64,000 bases of DNA, from positions 62,001-126,000 of the forward strand of contig DASZPM010000015.1 of assembly GCA_035550215.1 (NCBI GenBank), given 5' to 3'. The position numbers and the translations under genes are program-made. Positions 1 through 7,213 of the stretch are shown piece after piece. Position 1 is the stretch's first letter. The number at the start of each line of letters is the position of its first letter. Below the pieces are notes generated by a model. It searched no databases. It was not told the origin of the DNA and saw only the letters and a program-made list of their open reading frames with translations. This DNA comes from JABDFW01 sp035550215. GTDB taxonomy: Bacteria > Bacteroidota > Bacteroidia > Chitinophagales > Chitinophagaceae.

Positions 1-2
1 AT

Positions 3-818
3 AATCGCGGGTTGAAGAATATACAGGCAGATTATTTTATCCTGCTGAACTCTGACGTTGAAGTAACGCCGGGCTGGATAGAGCCTGTTATACACCTGAT
101 GGAAAGCGATACTGCAATTGCAGCCTGCCAGCCAAAAATATTGTCATATAATAACCGGCAGCAATTTGAGTATGCAGGCGCGTGCGGCGGGTGGCTGGAT
201 GCATTTGGTTACGCTTTTTCCCGCGGGCGTGTTTTTGATGTAATAGAGAATGATACAGGGCAATACGATAACACCGCCAGTATTTTTTGGGCCAGCGGGG
301 CGGCTATGTTTGTAAGGGCAGAGGTGTACAAAAGCCTCGGCGGGCTCGACGGCTACTTTTTTGCCCACATGGAAGAAATTGACCTTTGCTGGCGCATGCA
401 ACTGGCCGGGTACGCCATAAAATGCTGCCCTGCATCTGTAGTGTACCACATTGGCGGCGGCACCTTACCTAAAGGCAATACGCGGAAAGTGTTTTTAAAC
501 TTTCGCAATAACCTTATTATGATGGCCAAAAACCTGCCCTTGTACGAGAAAGCCTGGAAGCTGCCCTTCAGGATAATGCTCGATATAGTGTTTGCATGCA
601 AAAACCTTTTATCAGGGCAAGCGGCCCCCTGCAGGGCGGTATTTAAAGCGCATTTCGCCTTGCTTGGATGGATGTTTAGCAAAAAAAACAACCATAATAC
701 ACCAGCAAAAAGGCCGCTGAAACAGCTTGCGGGAGTGTACAACAGCAGCATTGTGTGGCAACATTTTGTAAGGCATAAAACAACATTTTCAGAAATTGTT
801 AAAAAGAAGTTGCTATAA
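3..818 (+). CDS. Glycosyltransferase family 2, 5'-truncated by window edge
   Basis: The reading frame is open from the first bases, so the true start lies outside the window; the TTG at 12 is internal. Seen: an N-S-D motif (LLNSDVEVTPGW), the GT-A metal/nucleotide-sugar site, then a conserved block with ASGAAMFVRAEVY, GGLDGYFF, MEEIDLCWR and VYHIGGGT. That order is typical of rhamnosyltransferase-like family 2 enzymes, which add a sugar from an NDP-sugar to a surface polysaccharide or lipid-linked intermediate at the cytoplasmic membrane face. About 270 residues are visible; the missing N-terminus should hold the first beta strands of the fold. Acceptor and sugar cannot be told from the sequence. 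Confidence 0.9.
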   Translation, partial: NRGLKNIQADYFILLNSDVEVTPGWIEPVIHLMESDTAIAACQPKILSYNNRQQFEYAGACGGWLDAFGYAFSRGRVFDVIENDTGQYDNTASIFWASGAAMFVRAEVYKSLGGLDGYFFAHMEEIDLCWRMQLAGYAIKCCPASVVYHIGGGTLPKGNTRKVFLNFRNNLIMMAKNLPLYEKAWKLPFRIMLDIVFACKNLLSGQAAPCRAVFKAHFALLGWMFSKKNNHNTPAKRPLKQLAGVYNSSIVWQHFVRHKTTFSEIVKKKLL

Positions 819-842
819 TTTATGCTTACGTCCTTATTTTTG
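810..842 (+). promoter_or_regulatory. Bacteroidota-type promoter for the 862 gene
   Basis: TTG at 810-812, 22 nt, then TATTTTTG at 835-842, matching the TAnnTTTG -7 consensus. It lies over the end of the glycosyltransferase gene and predicts transcription from about 847, leaving a leader of roughly 15 nt before the ATG at 862. Confidence 0.5.
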
Positions 843-861
843 CGGCGTAACAATTTTTAAT

Positions 862-1083
862 ATGTCACAGGAAACCATGTCAGGCGCAACAGAAAATATC
901 AGGGGTAAAAAAGAATTCGGTTACAATTGGGTTAACTCATCACGGTTTATTTTTTACCTGTCCGTTTTTTGCATCGTAGCCAGCTCAATAGGCGGTTGTT
1001 ATAAATTATACCAGGAGCGTTACAAAGGAAAACCTGACGTAGAAGTACCCGGAAATACACAATATACCCCCGAGTACAAGTAA
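862..1083 (+). CDS. Small single-pass membrane protein, unknown function
   Basis: 73 residues starting at ATG 862 (MSQETMSG). An upstream in-frame start at 796 would place the N-terminus inside the glycosyltransferase gene and the promoter, so I reject it. The protein has a charged N-terminus with GKKEFGYNW, one hydrophobic helix around residues 28-45 (FIFYLSVFCIVASSIGG) and a polar tail. I do not recognise a named family. The overall look resembles short conserved membrane proteins of this phylum, which is only an impression. Confidence 0.6.
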   Translation: MSQETMSGATENIRGKKEFGYNWVNSSRFIFYLSVFCIVASSIGGCYKLYQERYKGKPDVEVPGNTQYTPEYK

Positions 1084-1100
1084 AAAATAGCATTAAAAAT

Positions 1101-1130
1101 TTTGCAATACCGCTTAGATTGCTATTTTTG
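1101..1130 (+). promoter_or_regulatory. Promoter of the tRNA-Gly gene
   Basis: TTTG at 1101-1104, an 18-nt spacer, then TATTTTTG at 1123-1130. This is a textbook Bacteroidota -33/-7 pair and predicts a start near 1135, about 30 nt before the mature tRNA-Gly 5' end. Confidence 0.8.
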
Positions 1131-1165
1131 CACTCCCAAAAATTAAAAGTTCTTACAAGGTATAA

Positions 1166-1238
<73 letters not shown>

Positions 1239-1248
1239 CTGAAACACA

Positions 1249-1274
1249 ATCCCGCTACATGCGGGATTTTTTTT
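1249..1274 (+). terminator. Intrinsic terminator between the two tRNAs
   Basis: The stem AATCCCGC/GCGGGATT with a 5-nt loop runs straight into eight T residues. It sits 11 nt after tRNA-Gly and 7 nt before tRNA-Leu. I see no separate promoter for tRNA-Leu, so the Leu gene may depend on read-through. Confidence 0.7.
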
Positions 1275-1280
1275 CCACTT

Positions 1281-1366
1281 GCCCCGGTGGTGGAACTGGT
1301 AGACACGCAGGACTTAAAATCCTGTGACCCGCAACGGTCGTACGGGTTCAACTCCCGTCTGGGGCA
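1281..1366 (+). tRNA. tRNA-Leu (anticodon TAA)
   Basis: Class II tRNA with a long variable arm. Acceptor GCCCCGG (1281-1287) pairs with CTGGGGC (1359-1365, one G-T pair); anticodon stem CAGGA/TCCTG around CTTAAAA with anticodon TAA at 1315-1317; the variable region is TGACCCGCAACGGTCGT; T arm ACGGG-TTCAACT-CCCGT. The discriminator is A and CCA is not encoded. Confidence 0.96.
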
Positions 1367-1370
1367 CTTT

Positions 1371-1395
1371 AGCCGCTTGAAAGAGCGGCTTTTTT
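1371..1395 (+). terminator. Intrinsic terminator after tRNA-Leu
   Basis: AGCCGCT and AGCGGCT form a perfect 7-bp stem with a 6-nt loop, followed by six T residues. It begins 5 nt after the tRNA-Leu 3' end. Confidence 0.8.
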
Positions 1396-1433
1396 ATGCC
1401 CTTCCTCCTAAGCACTACCCACAATCAACCCGG

Positions 1434-1472
1434 TAAAAAAATATGTCAACCCATTATTTTGAGTTGACATAT
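1434..1472 (-). terminator. Intrinsic terminator of the 1496-1867 gene
   Basis: ATATGTCAAC (1441-1450) and GTTGACATAT (1463-1472) form a perfect 10-bp stem with a 12-nt loop. On the minus strand the stem is followed by a T run (1434-1440 on the plus strand is A-rich). It lies 24 nt past the minus-strand stop codon. Confidence 0.8.
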
Positions 1473-1495
1473 AAAAAAGGAAGGGTTAATACCCG

Positions 1496-1867
1496 TTACT
1501 TCACCCGCTCGCCATCAGCATCAAACATATTCATCATGTTGCCGGTTACATGGTCATCATCTTTTTTCGTCATCACCATGTTTACGTCATACCCCTGGGC
1601 TGTAAAATAAACGGTAACCGTTGTGTCCGTAAGTTCAGCTTTGTCAATTTTTGCTATTTCTGTGCCGGTTGAATCCTGCACTGCACCGGTCATAGTGCTG
1701 TCTTTTTTCTCCAGTACAAAAATCATTTTCGTATCTCCGTTTGGCAGCCCTTTTACCAGCAGGCTCCATTTACCGGCAAAATAATCAGCGCCTGTTTTTT
1801 GCGCCTTCGCGCCCATTGTAAAAACCAACAGCATTAATGCTGCAACTAACCGGGTTACTTTTTTCAT
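1496..1867 (-). CDS. Secreted small beta-rich protein
   Basis: 123 residues with a clear signal peptide (MKKVTRLVAALMLLVFTMGAKAQ, cut likely after AKA). The mature part begins with GKWSLLVKGLPNGDTKMIFVLEKKDSTMTGAV, an alternating-strand pattern seen in small lipocalin-like or beta-sandwich proteins of Chitinophagaceae. It would be periplasmic or exported. No catalytic motif is visible. It is transcribed away from the NUDIX-regulator gene, so the operators at 1946-2009 lie in their shared upstream region and could control both. Confidence 0.7.
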   Translation of the reverse strand: MKKVTRLVAALMLLVFTMGAKAQKTGADYFAGKWSLLVKGLPNGDTKMIFVLEKKDSTMTGAVQDSTGTEIAKIDKAELTDTTVTVYFTAQGYDVNMVMTKKDDDHVTGNMMNMFDADGERVK

Positions 1868-1941
1868 AACAGATAAGTATTTATATTTTAAAAATTGATT
1901 GCCGGGAAAAGAAATTCAGAAACTGTTTATGCGTTATAGGC

Positions 1942-1949
1942 TACTTTTG
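1942..1949 (+). promoter_or_regulatory. -7 element for the NUDIX-regulator gene
   Basis: TACTTTTG matches TAnnTTTG. No good -33 TTTG is present 17-22 nt upstream, so the promoter may be weak. The first operator overlaps its 3' end, which fits repression by steric blocking. Confidence 0.5.
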
Positions 1950-1964
1950 CTAAAATTCAGCAAA
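1946..1964 (+). promoter_or_regulatory. Operator-like palindrome 1 (NUDIX regulator)
   Basis: TTTGCT-AAAATTC-AGCAAA, 6-bp inverted arms around 7 nt. Its reverse complement matches site 2 at 17 of 19 positions. It overlaps the -7 element and the expected transcription start. Confidence 0.6.
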
Positions 1965-1988
1965 TGAAGATAAGTGATTTAAATTTAC

Positions 1989-2009
1989 ATTTACTGAATT
2001 TTAGTAAAT
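1989..2009 (+). promoter_or_regulatory. Operator-like palindrome 2 (NUDIX regulator)
   Basis: ATTTACT-GAATTTT-AGTAAAT, a perfect 7-bp inverted repeat with a 7-nt centre. It shares the motif TTTRCTGAATTTTAGYAAA with site 1 in opposite orientation. The centres are 44 bp apart, near four helical turns, and site 2 ends 23 nt before the ATG at 2033. Confidence 0.6.
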
Positions 2010-2032
2010 AATTTTTCACCGATGCTGTTTAG

Positions 2033-2809
2033 ATGAAAACCTTGCAGGAACTGCGTGAATTTTTAGAAAAAGGCTACCTTAATTACAGGCCGAACCTTAG
2101 GGTGGATTGTGCCATTTTTGGCTACCACGACGGTGAATTGAAGCTGTTGCTGATGAAAAATAAAGTATTTACAAAATGGTGTTTGCCGGGTGGTTTTGTA
2201 CGAAACGACGAGGGCCTTGATAAAGCGGCTGCCAGGCTTACGGCAGAAAGAACAGGCATTGATAACCTGTTTTTGAAACAGTTTAAGGCTTTTGGCGACC
2301 CTGGCCGTAACGATAACAAAACTTTTGACCCGGATACGTTTTTTGAATTAACAGGGGCAAGAATAGGGGCAGATAGCTGGCTGGCCGGCAAATCTGTTAC
2401 CATTGGTTTTTACGCAATTTCAAATGTTGTGCAGGCAATCCCGCAACCCGACGTAGTGTCCAGCGAATGCAGGTGGTTTGCAGCGGATAAACTGCCGGAA
2501 CTGGGTTTTGACCACGATGAAATGGTGCGTGAAGCACTGGCTACCATGCGCATACATCTCTACCATTTCCCAATCGGTAAAAACTTATTACCCGAAAAAT
2601 TTACGCTTAAGGAAATAAAGCTTTTTTACGAGGTGATGTCAGGCAAAACGTTGCACACCTCCAACTTTACCGGCAAATTAATTTCACTTGGCCTTATAGT
2701 AAAAACCGATGAAAAAAGAAACATTGGCGCCCACCGTTCCCCCGTTTGCTACCGGTTTGACGAAGCCATATACGAAAAGGCGTTAATGGAAGGGCTGGTA
2801 CTGGTATAA
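2033..2809 (+). CDS. NUDIX-domain transcription regulator (NrtR/AraR-like)
   Basis: 258 residues. The N-terminal two thirds is a NUDIX fold with a degenerate box: G54, E60, R68 and E72 are present, but the RE and EE pairs read RL and ER, which argues against hydrolase activity. The C-terminal part (about 170-258, starting FTLKEIKLFYEVMSGK) fits the winged-helix domain of NrtR/AraR-type regulators. In that family the NUDIX fold senses a metabolite such as ADP-ribose or a sugar and the winged helix binds DNA (family knowledge). Two near-identical palindromes lie just upstream, so autoregulation is likely. The ligand cannot be told; no NAD-synthesis or arabinose genes are adjacent, and the next gene is a nitrilase-type amidase. 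Confidence 0.85.
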   Translation: MKTLQELREFLEKGYLNYRPNLRVDCAIFGYHDGELKLLLMKNKVFTKWCLPGGFVRNDEGLDKAAARLTAERTGIDNLFLKQFKAFGDPGRNDNKTFDPDTFFELTGARIGADSWLAGKSVTIGFYAISNVVQAIPQPDVVSSECRWFAADKLPELGFDHDEMVREALATMRIHLYHFPIGKNLLPEKFTLKEIKLFYEVMSGKTLHTSNFTGKLISLGLIVKTDEKRNIGAHRSPVCYRFDEAIYEKALMEGLVLV

Positions 2810-2998
2810 GCCACTACCTCCACCCAAAAACATCAGCATCCCAGCTTACCGCCTGTTTTCAAGATGACAGCTCAGGTATTTAGCAGTACAAAATACGCAC
2901 GGCACCCGTTGTGCTTTACAACACGAAATCAATAATTAACGAGATAATTATTGCTTACCCAAATACTTTGTAAATTAATGGTACGAAATGCCAATACT

Positions 2999-3727
2999 AT
3001 GAAGATTGCAACAGCACAAACAAAGCCGGTTAAGGGGAATATTGAAGCAAATATTGCAGCACATAAAAAACTTATTTCATTGGCAGCAGAAGAAGGGGCC
3101 GGGATAATTGTATTCCCGGAATTATCCCTTACAGGCTACGAGCCTGAACTGGCAAAAGAACTCGCCACTACTAAGGATAACAGCCGGTTTAACGGGTTAC
3201 AGCAATTAAGTAATACCCATAATATTACCATTTGTGCAGGCATGCCCATAAAGGCAGTTAACGGTGTTATGATTGGCCTGCTGATTTTTAGCCCCGGGGT
3301 TGAGAGGCGGGTATATTGCAAGCAACATTTACATGCGGATGAATTACCGTACTTTATTTGTGGCCACGGGCAGGAGTTTTTGCAGGCAGATGGTTATACT
3401 ATCGGGCTTGCTATTTGTTACGAAATATCTGTTCAAGAACATGCAGCCAGTCTTTTTGCCCACGGCGCAGGTATTTATGCAGCCAGTGTAGCAAAATCTA
3501 CCAGGGGTATGGAACAAGCTGTTATTACGCTTGCCGGCATCGCACGAACGTACAGCGTACCTGTGTTGCTGAGCAACTGTGTTGGACATTGTGATAATTT
3601 TGATTGTGGCGGCAAAACAAGTGCATGGGGCAGCAGTGGCTCCCTGCTGAGGCAACTGGATGACAATAGTGAAGGAATAATTGTATTTGATACAGCCACA
3701 CAAGCGGCCATACAAAAAACCATTTGA
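2999..3727 (+). CDS. Carbon-nitrogen hydrolase (nitrilase superfamily)
   Basis: 242 residues from ATG 2999 (MKIATAQTKPVKGN), the usual family start; in-frame starts at 2951 and 2978 add residues without homology-like pattern. The catalytic triad is visible: E41 in VFPELSLTGYE, K108 in VYCKQHL and C140 in LAICYEISVQEH. The superfamily hydrolyses nitriles, amides or carbamoyl groups through a cysteine thioester in the cytoplasm; the substrate is unknown here. A 7-nt promoter-like TACTTTG stands at 2964-2970. The gene follows the NUDIX regulator in the same direction, but 189 nt away, so joint transcription is not certain. Confidence 0.88.
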   Translation: MKIATAQTKPVKGNIEANIAAHKKLISLAAEEGAGIIVFPELSLTGYEPELAKELATTKDNSRFNGLQQLSNTHNITICAGMPIKAVNGVMIGLLIFSPGVERRVYCKQHLHADELPYFICGHGQEFLQADGYTIGLAICYEISVQEHAASLFAHGAGIYAASVAKSTRGMEQAVITLAGIARTYSVPVLLSNCVGHCDNFDCGGKTSAWGSSGSLLRQLDDNSEGIIVFDTATQAAIQKTI

Positions 3728-3936
3728 TAAGTTTACGATAAAGCTGCAGTTTGTTAAACAAAGCACACTGCGCCGAAGCGCAAATGATGAACGAAAATTT
3801 GCAGGAGAGGCAAAGCATTGATTGCTTAGCTAAAAGAGAGAACCCGAAAAATATTTGTTCTTTCAGTTGTCCTGTTTGTTTCTGCTCAATCATTATTGAA
3901 GTATAAAAACATTCAATAACATTTTAAGATTGAGTT

Positions 3937-4410
3937 ATGGAACAGAGAATTAACATGCTGCAAAAAGGCCAGGCCGCATTTAAGGCAATATACCCGCTGG
4001 GTGTGTATTTATCAAAAGCATCTGTTGAACAACACCTGCTTGAACTAATGTATTTCAGGGTATCGCAAATTAACAGGTGCGCGTATTGCCTTGATATGCA
4101 CTCAAAAGATTTACGTGCGGCCGGCGAAACCGAGCAGCGCCTGTATATGATAAGCGCATGGCGTGAAAGCCCGGTATATACTGACCGCGAACGTGCAGCT
4201 TTAGCGTGGGCAGAAGCAGTTACTGTTGTTACGGATGGGTTTGTGCCTGATGAGGTGTATAACCATGTAAGGTCACAATTTTCAGAGGAGGAGATAATTG
4301 ACCTTACTATGGCTGTAATAACCATCAACACTTATAACCGGCTGAACGTTGCATTCCGCACGCCTGCCGGGGGTTACCAGGTGGGGCAGCATGCAGTTAA
4401 AGCAAATTAG
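3937..4410 (+). CDS. Carboxymuconolactone decarboxylase/AhpD-like protein
   Basis: 157 residues. The AhpD-like redox motif is C48-A-Y-C51-L-D-M-H55 within INRCAYCLDMHSKDL, followed by helices typical of the family (ERAALAWAEAVT, IDLTMAVITINTYNRLNVAF). Members use the two cysteines and a histidine proton relay to reduce peroxides or act on related substrates in the cytoplasm. It lies 36 nt before the YCII gene in the same direction. The pair sits directly ahead of an ECF sigma factor, an arrangement common in stress-linked sigma factor clusters, so a role in oxidative or chemical stress is a fair inference. Confidence 0.9.
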   Translation: MEQRINMLQKGQAAFKAIYPLGVYLSKASVEQHLLELMYFRVSQINRCAYCLDMHSKDLRAAGETEQRLYMISAWRESPVYTDRERAALAWAEAVTVVTDGFVPDEVYNHVRSQFSEEEIIDLTMAVITINTYNRLNVAFRTPAGGYQVGQHAVKAN

Positions 4411-4446
4411 CAACAACACATTTTACATTTTAAAACTATTGTTATC

Positions 4447-4788
4447 ATGAAAGAATTTGCATTATTATTTCGCCAGCCACACAACGCTGCCAGTAACATT
4501 ACTCCGAAGGATTTGCAGGCGCTGGCAAAAAAATGGCAGGACTGGCTTACAGGTATTGAAGCCGGGGGAAAGATGGCAAGCCACGGTGCACGCCTTGATG
4601 CGGAAGGGAAAGTATTGAGGGCCGGTGGTATAATTACAGATGGTCCGTTTGTTGAAATACGTGAGCAGTTAGGGGGCTTAATTATTGTAAAAGCTGAAAA
4701 CATTGATGAAGCTACTACCATTGCACACGGCTGCCCGGCGCTTGATACCGGCGGCAGTGTTGAGATTCGCCCCATTTTTGGCAGTTGA
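4447..4788 (+). CDS. YCII/DGPF-domain protein
   Basis: 113 residues with the family signature D65-G-P-F68 in GGIITDGPFVEIREQLGGLIIVKAENIDEA and a C-terminal VEIRPIF strand. YCII folds are small dimeric ferredoxin-like proteins. DGPF members are repeatedly found next to ECF42-type sigma factors (family knowledge), and here one follows at 4844. The molecular role is not established for most members; an enzyme or small-molecule sensor tied to the sigma factor is possible. Confidence 0.92.
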   Translation: MKEFALLFRQPHNAASNITPKDLQALAKKWQDWLTGIEAGGKMASHGARLDAEGKVLRAGGIITDGPFVEIREQLGGLIIVKAENIDEATTIAHGCPALDTGGSVEIRPIFGS

Positions 4789-4806
4789 TTGAATTATTTA
4801 TCATTC

Positions 4807-4838
4807 AAAACCCGCTGCAAAACGCGGGTTTTGCTTTT
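4807..4838 (+). terminator. Hairpin terminator between YCII gene and sigma factor gene
   Basis: AAAACCCGC (4807-4815) pairs with GCGGGTTTT (4824-4832) around an 8-nt loop, followed by a T-rich tract. It lies just before the sigma factor ATG at 4844. It may end the AhpD-YCII transcript or attenuate read-through into the sigma gene. Confidence 0.65.
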
Positions 4839-4843
4839 AAGGT

Positions 4844-6079
4844 ATGGAAAACGAGTTTGACTATTTAAAGCATTTATTTCAGCAGGAATTTTCGAAAATG
4901 GTTGCTGTAATAAGCCGGCTTTTTGGGTTGCAGCATATTGAACTGGCAGAAGATATTGTAAGTGACACTTTTTTACATGCTGCAGAAACCTGGGGGGCTA
5001 AAGGTTTACCGGCAAATGCCACCGCATGGCTTTATTTAGTGGCAAAGCAAAAAACACTGCAGTATTTCAGGCGAAATAATATTTATGATAAAAAAGTATT
5101 TCCTGCAATTAAACATGGCCAGGAAGCACAGGAAAACATGGATGAACCTGATTTCTCCCCTCAAAACATAAAAGACAGCCAACTACAAATGCTGTTTGCT
5201 GTGTGTAACCCCGCCATAGCCAGCGAGGCACAGATTGGCCTCGCCCTGCGTGTATTATGCGGCTTTGGTATTGATGAAATTGCAGAGGCATTTTTATCTA
5301 ATAAAGAAACCATTAACAAAAGGCTTTCCAGGGCAAAGGAAAAGCTGCGTACAGAAAATATAAAGATGGAACTGCCGCCGGAAAATGAAATACGCAACAG
5401 GCTGGATAATGTGCTGCATATTATTTATTTGCTTTTTAATGAAGGATATTACTCAAAAACGCAAAATCAAATCCTGCGGAAAGATTTGTGTATTGAAGCC
5501 TTGCGTCTTGGCTTAATGTTAGCGGGTTACGAAAAGACAAACCTGCCAAAAACAAATGCACTAATTGCGCTGATGTGTTTTCACGCTTCACGGTTTGATG
5601 CAAGGCAAAACGGGGAAGACCCCTTAATATTATACGCGGAACAAGATTCCGCCTTATGGGATGCCGCACTAATAAACCAGGGATTGCATTATTTAAGCTT
5701 ATCAGCAGAGGGTAATGAAATAAGTTCGTATCATTTGGAAGCAAGAATTGCTTTTTGGCATTGCATAAAAGAAGACACTGGTGAAAAATGGCAGGATATC
5801 TTACGCCTGTATAACCAGCTTTTACGCATCAATTATTCCCCTGGAGTTGCACTCAACAGACTGTTTGCCCTGTATAAAGCACATGGTTACGCAGAAGCAA
5901 TTGCAGAAGCAGAAGAGCTGCGCCTTGTTAGCAGTCATTTTTATTTTGTGCTGCTTGCCGAATTGTATAAAAACATTGACGCTGATAAAGCAAAGCATCA
6001 CCTGCTAACAGCTCAATCATTGGCAAAAACCCAGAGTGAAAAAAACCTTATTCAACATAAAATTGAGGCACTTATTTAA
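4844..6079 (+). CDS. ECF sigma factor with long C-terminal extension (ECF42-like)
   Basis: 411 residues, about twice the usual ECF length. Region 2 spans roughly residues 10-75 (AEDIVSDTFLHAAETW, ATAWLYLVAKQKTLQYFRR) and region 4 roughly 115-170 (GFGIDEIAEAFLSNKETINKRLSRAKEKLR). The remaining 230 residues are helical and include RFDARQNGEDPLILYAEQDSALWD and LYKAHGYAEAIAEAEEL, the TPR-like extension of ECF42 proteins. No anti-sigma factor gene is present, as expected for ECF42, where the extension is thought to control activity. The neighbouring YCII protein is the known partner type. TrmO begins 12 nt downstream and may be co-transcribed. Confidence 0.9.
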   Translation: MENEFDYLKHLFQQEFSKMVAVISRLFGLQHIELAEDIVSDTFLHAAETWGAKGLPANATAWLYLVAKQKTLQYFRRNNIYDKKVFPAIKHGQEAQENMDEPDFSPQNIKDSQLQMLFAVCNPAIASEAQIGLALRVLCGFGIDEIAEAFLSNKETINKRLSRAKEKLRTENIKMELPPENEIRNRLDNVLHIIYLLFNEGYYSKTQNQILRKDLCIEALRLGLMLAGYEKTNLPKTNALIALMCFHASRFDARQNGEDPLILYAEQDSALWDAALINQGLHYLSLSAEGNEISSYHLEARIAFWHCIKEDTGEKWQDILRLYNQLLRINYSPGVALNRLFALYKAHGYAEAIAEAEELRLVSSHFYFVLLAELYKNIDADKAKHHLLTAQSLAKTQSEKNLIQHKIEALI

Positions 6080-6090
6080 AATATATAGAT

Positions 6091-6498
6091 ATGGATAATT
6101 TTCAAACCTGGCCGATAGGTTTTATCCGTTCTGGCCTTACACATGTTAAAGACGCCCCCAAGTTTTATAACGAAGGCGCCCCTGCAGCCATTATTGAAAT
6201 ATTGCCGGCTTTTGCTGATGGCCTATATAAAATGCAGGCAGGAGATGAAATTATTGTTATCACATGGCTTCACCAGGGTAACAGGAATGTGTTAAAAGTG
6301 CATCCACGCGGCAATGCTGCTAACCCGCTTACCGGTGTGTTTCTTACACGTTCGCCAGACCGTCCAAATCCTGTGGGGTTGCACCGTGCAAAGGTTTTAT
6401 CAATAAGTGGAGCCACGCTGCATATTGATGCTATTGAAGCAATTGATGGTACACCAGTAATTGATATTAAGCCCGTACTCGCAACAAATGATAATTAA
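6091..6498 (+). CDS. TrmO-like (TsaA/YaeB family) SAM-dependent methyltransferase
   Basis: 135 residues containing the hallmark TRSPDRPNPVGLHRAKVLSI and PIGFIRSG near the N-terminus. Family members methylate N6-threonylcarbamoyladenosine 37 of certain tRNAs using SAM bound in a beta-barrel. This copy is a single short domain; Escherichia coli TrmO is longer, so the substrate may differ. The gene begins 12 nt after the sigma factor stop, suggesting one transcript. Confidence 0.85.
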   Translation: MDNFQTWPIGFIRSGLTHVKDAPKFYNEGAPAAIIEILPAFADGLYKMQAGDEIIVITWLHQGNRNVLKVHPRGNAANPLTGVFLTRSPDRPNPVGLHRAKVLSISGATLHIDAIEAIDGTPVIDIKPVLATNDN

Positions 6499-6511
6499 AG
6501 CATTCATGCGT

Positions 6512-6547
6512 TAAAAAACCGGCTGCCTGTAAAACACAGCGGCCGGT
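6512..6547 (-). terminator. Intrinsic terminator of the DinB-family gene
   Basis: On the minus strand ACCGGCCGCTGT and ACAGGCAGCCGGT form a long stem with one bulge, then six T residues (plus-strand A run 6513-6518). It lies between the convergent TrmO-like and DinB genes. Confidence 0.75.
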
Positions 6548-6567
6548 ACACAAGCCATCTGAAATTA

Positions 6568-7050
6568 TTATTTCTTTAAATAGATCACCTGTCCATAATG
6601 ATACGCCAGGTGATTAGTACGGTTCATTAATAAGTTAAGCTTATTACGTTGAGGCTCTTTCTCAAAATCTTCCGGCGATACTGAACTATGCCTTGCAAAC
6701 CAATCATCTGCCTTCATGTTAGCAAAGTATCCTGCTAATGTTTGGTGCACCGTTGCCCAATATTGTTTCAGTGTTTCAACAGGTGGCATGTCAAAGCCTG
6801 ACTTGTCAGGGTTCTTTAAAAAAGCTTCATCCAATTCAGGATGTAATCTCTCACCAAGAAAAAAAAGTTCAATTATCCTGTCATGCACGGCAATAAGATG
6901 CCCCAACAAGTAAGTTCCGGTATTTCTGCCGGGCGATGTTTCCTGCATTATTTGCTCGTCGCTAAGGCTGTTAAACAGGTCACCTGTGCGTTTGAGATAA
7001 GTGTTCCATGCGTCTAATGCCATCTTAATAAAAAGTTGCTGATCCGCCAT
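6568..7050 (-). CDS. DinB-family four-helix protein
   Basis: 160 residues. Pattern of the DinB/YfiT superfamily: an N-terminal helix (FIKMALDAWNTYLKRTGDLF), LLGHLIAVHDRIIELF with the first metal-ligand His, and NLLMNRTNHLAYHYGQVIYLKK with the remaining His ligands near the C-terminus. Such proteins are metal-binding four-helix bundles, some of them thiol-dependent transferases. No specific substrate is suggested by the neighbours. Confidence 0.85.
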   Translation of the reverse strand: MADQQLFIKMALDAWNTYLKRTGDLFNSLSDEQIMQETSPGRNTGTYLLGHLIAVHDRIIELFFLGERLHPELDEAFLKNPDKSGFDMPPVETLKQYWATVHQTLAGYFANMKADDWFARHSSVSPEDFEKEPQRNKLNLLMNRTNHLAYHYGQVIYLKK

Positions 7051-7213
7051 ATACTTTGCTTTAGTTTTTAATATAAGGTAATAAAATTACACCGTGGGGC
7101 TTAATAACATCACAGGCAGTTTTTGCTAAATGCGGAATATTATTTTGAATTTTATACATTGGGCAGTATAAAGGTGGAATGGTTTATGTGTACCTTATAG
7201 AAAAAGGGACGAC

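Noticed and set aside
796..861. Longer N-terminus for the small membrane protein at 862
   Set aside because: The extension overlaps the glycosyltransferase gene and the promoter at 810-842, and adds a cysteine-rich stretch unlike the rest.
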